Assembly (NCBI GenBank): GCA_030447005.1
Contig: JAUJME010000083.1
Span: forward strand, 1 to 7,027
Reading direction: 5' to 3'
Source: Solirubrobacteraceae bacterium
GTDB taxonomy: Bacteria; Actinomycetota; Thermoleophilia; Solirubrobacterales; Solirubrobacteraceae
DNA: 7,027 nucleotides
Part shown: piece by piece, positions 5,717 to 7,027 of the stretch
How positions within the stretch are numbered: position 1 is the first letter of the stretch
How the letters are laid out: each line of letters starts with the position of its first letter
The notes under the pieces: generated by a model
Seen by the model: the letters and a program-made list of their open reading frames with translations, nothing else
Databases searched by the model: none
What the model was told of the DNA's origin: nothing
Program-made: the position numbers and the translations under genes

Positions 5717-5764
5717 CTAGGAGTGTGGCGCAGGCGGGTGGCCGCTGCGGCGCCACGCTCCTAG
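5717..5764. promoter_or_regulatory. 15-bp inverted repeat between divergent small genes
   Basis: The left arm (5717-5731, CTAGGAGTGTGGCGC) is the reverse complement of the right arm (5750-5764, GCGCCACGCTCCTAG) except at one position, around an 18-base centre. The mismatch pair (5724/5757) would be a G-U wobble in RNA. It fills the gap between divergent starts at 5714 and 5775, so it more likely serves as a protein-binding site or duplicated promoter element than a terminator. The right arm runs into TAGAGT (5762-5767), a TANNNT -10 candidate seven bases before the ATG at 5775. The left arm leads to the weaker TAGGTG on the minus strand. Confidence 0.55.
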
Positions 5765-5774
5765 AGTCTGACCG

Positions 5775-5912
5775 ATGTGGAAGCGCTTTCGCCGCAGGTC
5801 CTTCGCTCCCCGGCGCCCGGCGGTGTTCCCGGAGCAGTGGGGGCTCGTGATGGTGACCGTGCTCGCCGTCGCGGCGGGGATCGCCCTCGTGGTGGTCCTG
5901 CTCGTGGCGTAG
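5775..5912 (+). CDS. 45-residue single-pass membrane protein, unknown function
   Basis: A short gene encoding MWKRFRRRSF, then a Pro/Arg stretch, FPEQWGLVMV and a hydrophobic helix (about residues 23-44, rich in Val, Leu and Ala) that ends at the C-terminus. The Arg-rich N-terminus (7 Arg/Lys in the first 14 residues) would stay in the cytoplasm by the positive-inside rule, so this is a tail-anchored or small bitopic protein. A TANNNT hexamer seven bases upstream of the ATG fits a leaderless start, and no Shine-Dalgarno sequence is visible. Codons in the helix end in G or C as in neighbouring genes. It is divergent from the membrane protein at 5295-5714 and ends 75 bases before the acyl-CoA dehydrogenase. 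No family recognised. The overlapping 258-residue frame starting at 5777 is a shadow, because it runs through the dehydrogenase in the wrong frame. Confidence 0.65.
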   Translation: MWKRFRRRSFAPRRPAVFPEQWGLVMVTVLAVAAGIALVVVLLVA

Positions 5913-5916
5913 GGCG

Positions 5917-5931
5917 GTACTCTCTGGGCCG
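5917..5931 (+). promoter_or_regulatory. Candidate -10 element of the acyl-CoA dehydrogenase gene
   Basis: GTACTCT at 5917-5923 includes TACTCT, a TANNNT hexamer placing transcription start near 5930-5932. It matches the GTACNCT form seen on both strands at 544-553. No convincing -35 element is visible. Confidence 0.4.
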
Positions 5932-5934
5932 AAA

Positions 5935-5952
5935 GTTGACTGGCGAGTCAAC
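5935..5952. promoter_or_regulatory. Palindromic operator upstream of the acyl-CoA dehydrogenase
   Basis: GTTGACT (5935-5941) and AGTCAAC (5946-5952) are exact reverse complements around GGCG. An 18-base palindrome of this shape is typical of TetR- or GntR-family operators, and TetR-type repressors responsive to acyl-CoA often control fatty-acid degradation genes. It lies just after the predicted transcription start, where a bound repressor would block initiation or early elongation. TTGACT could also act as a -35 hexamer, but no matching -10 is seen 16 to 18 bases downstream. Confidence 0.55.
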
Positions 5953-5967
5953 CAGTCTTCCCTCTCC

Positions 5968-5973
5968 AAGGAG
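5968..5973 (+). promoter_or_regulatory. Shine-Dalgarno sequence of the acyl-CoA dehydrogenase
   Basis: AAGGAG lies 14 bases before the ATG at 5988, longer than the usual 5 to 10. It is the clearest ribosome-binding sequence in the window. No alternative in-frame start lies nearer. Confidence 0.55.
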
Positions 5974-5987
5974 CCTCCAGCACCACC

Positions 5988-7027
5988 ATGGTCGACTTCA
6001 CGCTCACCGACGAGCAGAAGAACCTGCGCGACATGGCGCACGAGTTCGCCGAGAAGGAGATCCGTCCCGTCGCCTGGGAGTACGACAAGGACGGCACCTG
6101 GCCCCAGGACATCATCGACAAGGCGTTCGAGGTCGGGCTGATGAACACCCACGTCCCCGAGGAGTACGGCGGCGTCGGGCTGTCGCACCTGGACGGTGCG
6201 CTGATCGAGGAGGAGCTCGCCTGGGGCTGCTCGGGCATCCAGACGTCGCTCGGCGCCAACGGCCTCGCCTCCGCGCCGGTCACGATCGCCGGCTCCGACG
6301 AGGTCAAGAAGGAGTTCTTCGAGGACCTCACCGCCTCGCCGAAGCTCGCCTCGTTCTGCCTGACCGAGCCGGGCGCCGGCTCCGACGTCTCGGGCATGCG
6401 CACCCGCGCGGTCCGCAAGGGCGACAAGTGGGTCATCAACGGCTCGAAGTGCTTCATCACCAACGGCCAGTACGCCGACTGGTTCACGGTCTACGCCAAG
6501 ACCGACCCGGACGCCGGCCACCGCGGCATCTCCGCCTTCCTGGTGCCACGTGACGAGACGATCGTCATCGACAAGAAGGAGGACAAGATGGGTCAGCGGG
6601 CGTCGAACACGGCGACCGTGACCTTCAACGACACCGAGATCGACGCCAAGTACCTGCTCGGCGAGGAGAACAAGGGCTTCAAGGTCGCGATGCAGACGCT
6701 CGACTACACGCGTCCGGGCGTCGCCGCCATGGCGGTGGGCATCGGCCGCGCGGCGTTCGAGTTCGCCTGCGACTACTCCAAGGAGCGCGTCCAGTTCGGC
6801 GTGCCGATCGCCATGCACCAGGCGATCCAGTTCATGCTCGCCGACATGGGCACGAAGCTCCACGCCGCGCGGCTGATGACGTGGAACGCCGCCGTGCTCC
6901 TCGACCAGGGCAAGCGCAACACGCTCGAGTCCTCGCACGCCAAGCGCTTCGCCGCCGACTCCGCGATGGAGATCACCACCGACGCCGTGCAGGTCTACGG
7001 CGGGTACGGCTTCATCAAGGAGTACCC
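5988..7027 (+). CDS. Acyl-CoA dehydrogenase, partial (N-terminal 346 residues)
   Basis: An FAD enzyme that oxidises acyl-CoA to trans-2-enoyl-CoA, the first step of beta-oxidation or of branched-chain amino-acid breakdown, passing electrons to electron-transfer flavoprotein in the cytoplasm. The N-terminal helical domain begins VDFTLTDEQKNLRDMAHEFAEKEIRPVA. The first family signature, CLTEPGAGSDV, is at residues 124-134, followed by the beta-domain motif WVINGSKCFITNG. The C-terminal domain shows DYTRPGVAAMAVGIGRAAFEFACDYSKERVQFG, and the frame leaves the window within the second signature, VQVYGGYGFIKEY. By comparison with medium-chain enzymes only about 35-40 residues are missing, including the catalytic Glu, so chain-length or branched-chain preference cannot be judged. 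ATG 5988 gives the standard N-terminus. A promoter, a palindromic operator and a Shine-Dalgarno sequence precede it. It is probably transcribed independently and is regulated by a DNA-binding protein not encoded here. Confidence 0.95.
   Translation, partial: MVDFTLTDEQKNLRDMAHEFAEKEIRPVAWEYDKDGTWPQDIIDKAFEVGLMNTHVPEEYGGVGLSHLDGALIEEELAWGCSGIQTSLGANGLASAPVTIAGSDEVKKEFFEDLTASPKLASFCLTEPGAGSDVSGMRTRAVRKGDKWVINGSKCFITNGQYADWFTVYAKTDPDAGHRGISAFLVPRDETIVIDKKEDKMGQRASNTATVTFNDTEIDAKYLLGEENKGFKVAMQTLDYTRPGVAAMAVGIGRAAFEFACDYSKERVQFGVPIAMHQAIQFMLADMGTKLHAARLMTWNAAVLLDQGKRNTLESSHAKRFAADSAMEITTDAVQVYGGYGFIKEY

Noticed and set aside
5717..5764. Inverted repeat as an intrinsic terminator
   Set aside because: It sits between divergent starts, not after a stop, and has no T-run, so termination is not the likely role.
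5777..6553. 258-residue plus-strand frame starting inside the small membrane gene
   Set aside because: It runs through the acyl-CoA dehydrogenase in the wrong frame; its composition is Arg/Gly/Pro-rich and has no family features.

Overview
The window is G+C-rich throughout (about 70% by eye, third codon positions almost all G or C) and densely packed, with short gaps, overlapping stops and starts, and GTG starts. Gene content (an ArsA-type ATPase starting at its P-loop, a lipoprotein with a two-cysteine tail, a divergent aldo/keto reductase-like protein, an RPGTYFNP-type small acidic protein) suggests a high-GC actinobacterium, most likely Thermoleophilia/Solirubrobacterales. That placement is inference from protein style, since no rRNA or marker gene is present.

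Layout, left to right. (1) The start of an ArsA/Get3-like ATPase on the minus strand, running off the left edge. (2) A 28-bp divergent spacer whose two candidate -10 elements share one TA step, then a secreted lipoprotein on the plus strand and, overlapping its 3' end, an aldo/keto reductase-like protein that seems to lack half of the catalytic tetrad. (3) A two-gene membrane unit: a CaxA-type Ca2+/H+ exchanger and a TerC/Alx-type metal exporter, joined by an ATGA stop/start overlap, so probably one cation-export operon. (4) Two small minus-strand genes of unknown function, convergent with terC. Their stop and the terC stop share a CTAG tetranucleotide, and a perfect 10-bp stem lies beside the junction. 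The upstream gene of the pair encodes a single-pass membrane protein with a duplicated 31-residue charged motif. (5) A divergent promoter region with a 15-bp inverted repeat, followed by a 45-residue single-pass membrane protein. (6) The first 346 codons of an acyl-CoA dehydrogenase, preceded by a candidate promoter, a perfect palindromic operator and a Shine-Dalgarno sequence. It runs off the right edge, so its catalytic Glu lies outside.

No RNA genes, CRISPR arrays, insertion sequences or phage genes were seen. No stretch over 300 bases lacks a gene; the longest gaps are about 60 to 75 bases. The window reads as ordinary chromosome. The points of interest are the compact promoters (several fitting GTACNCT with likely leaderless starts), the aldo/keto reductase-like protein, the Cax-TerC pairing and the group of small uncharacterised proteins between 4970 and 5912.
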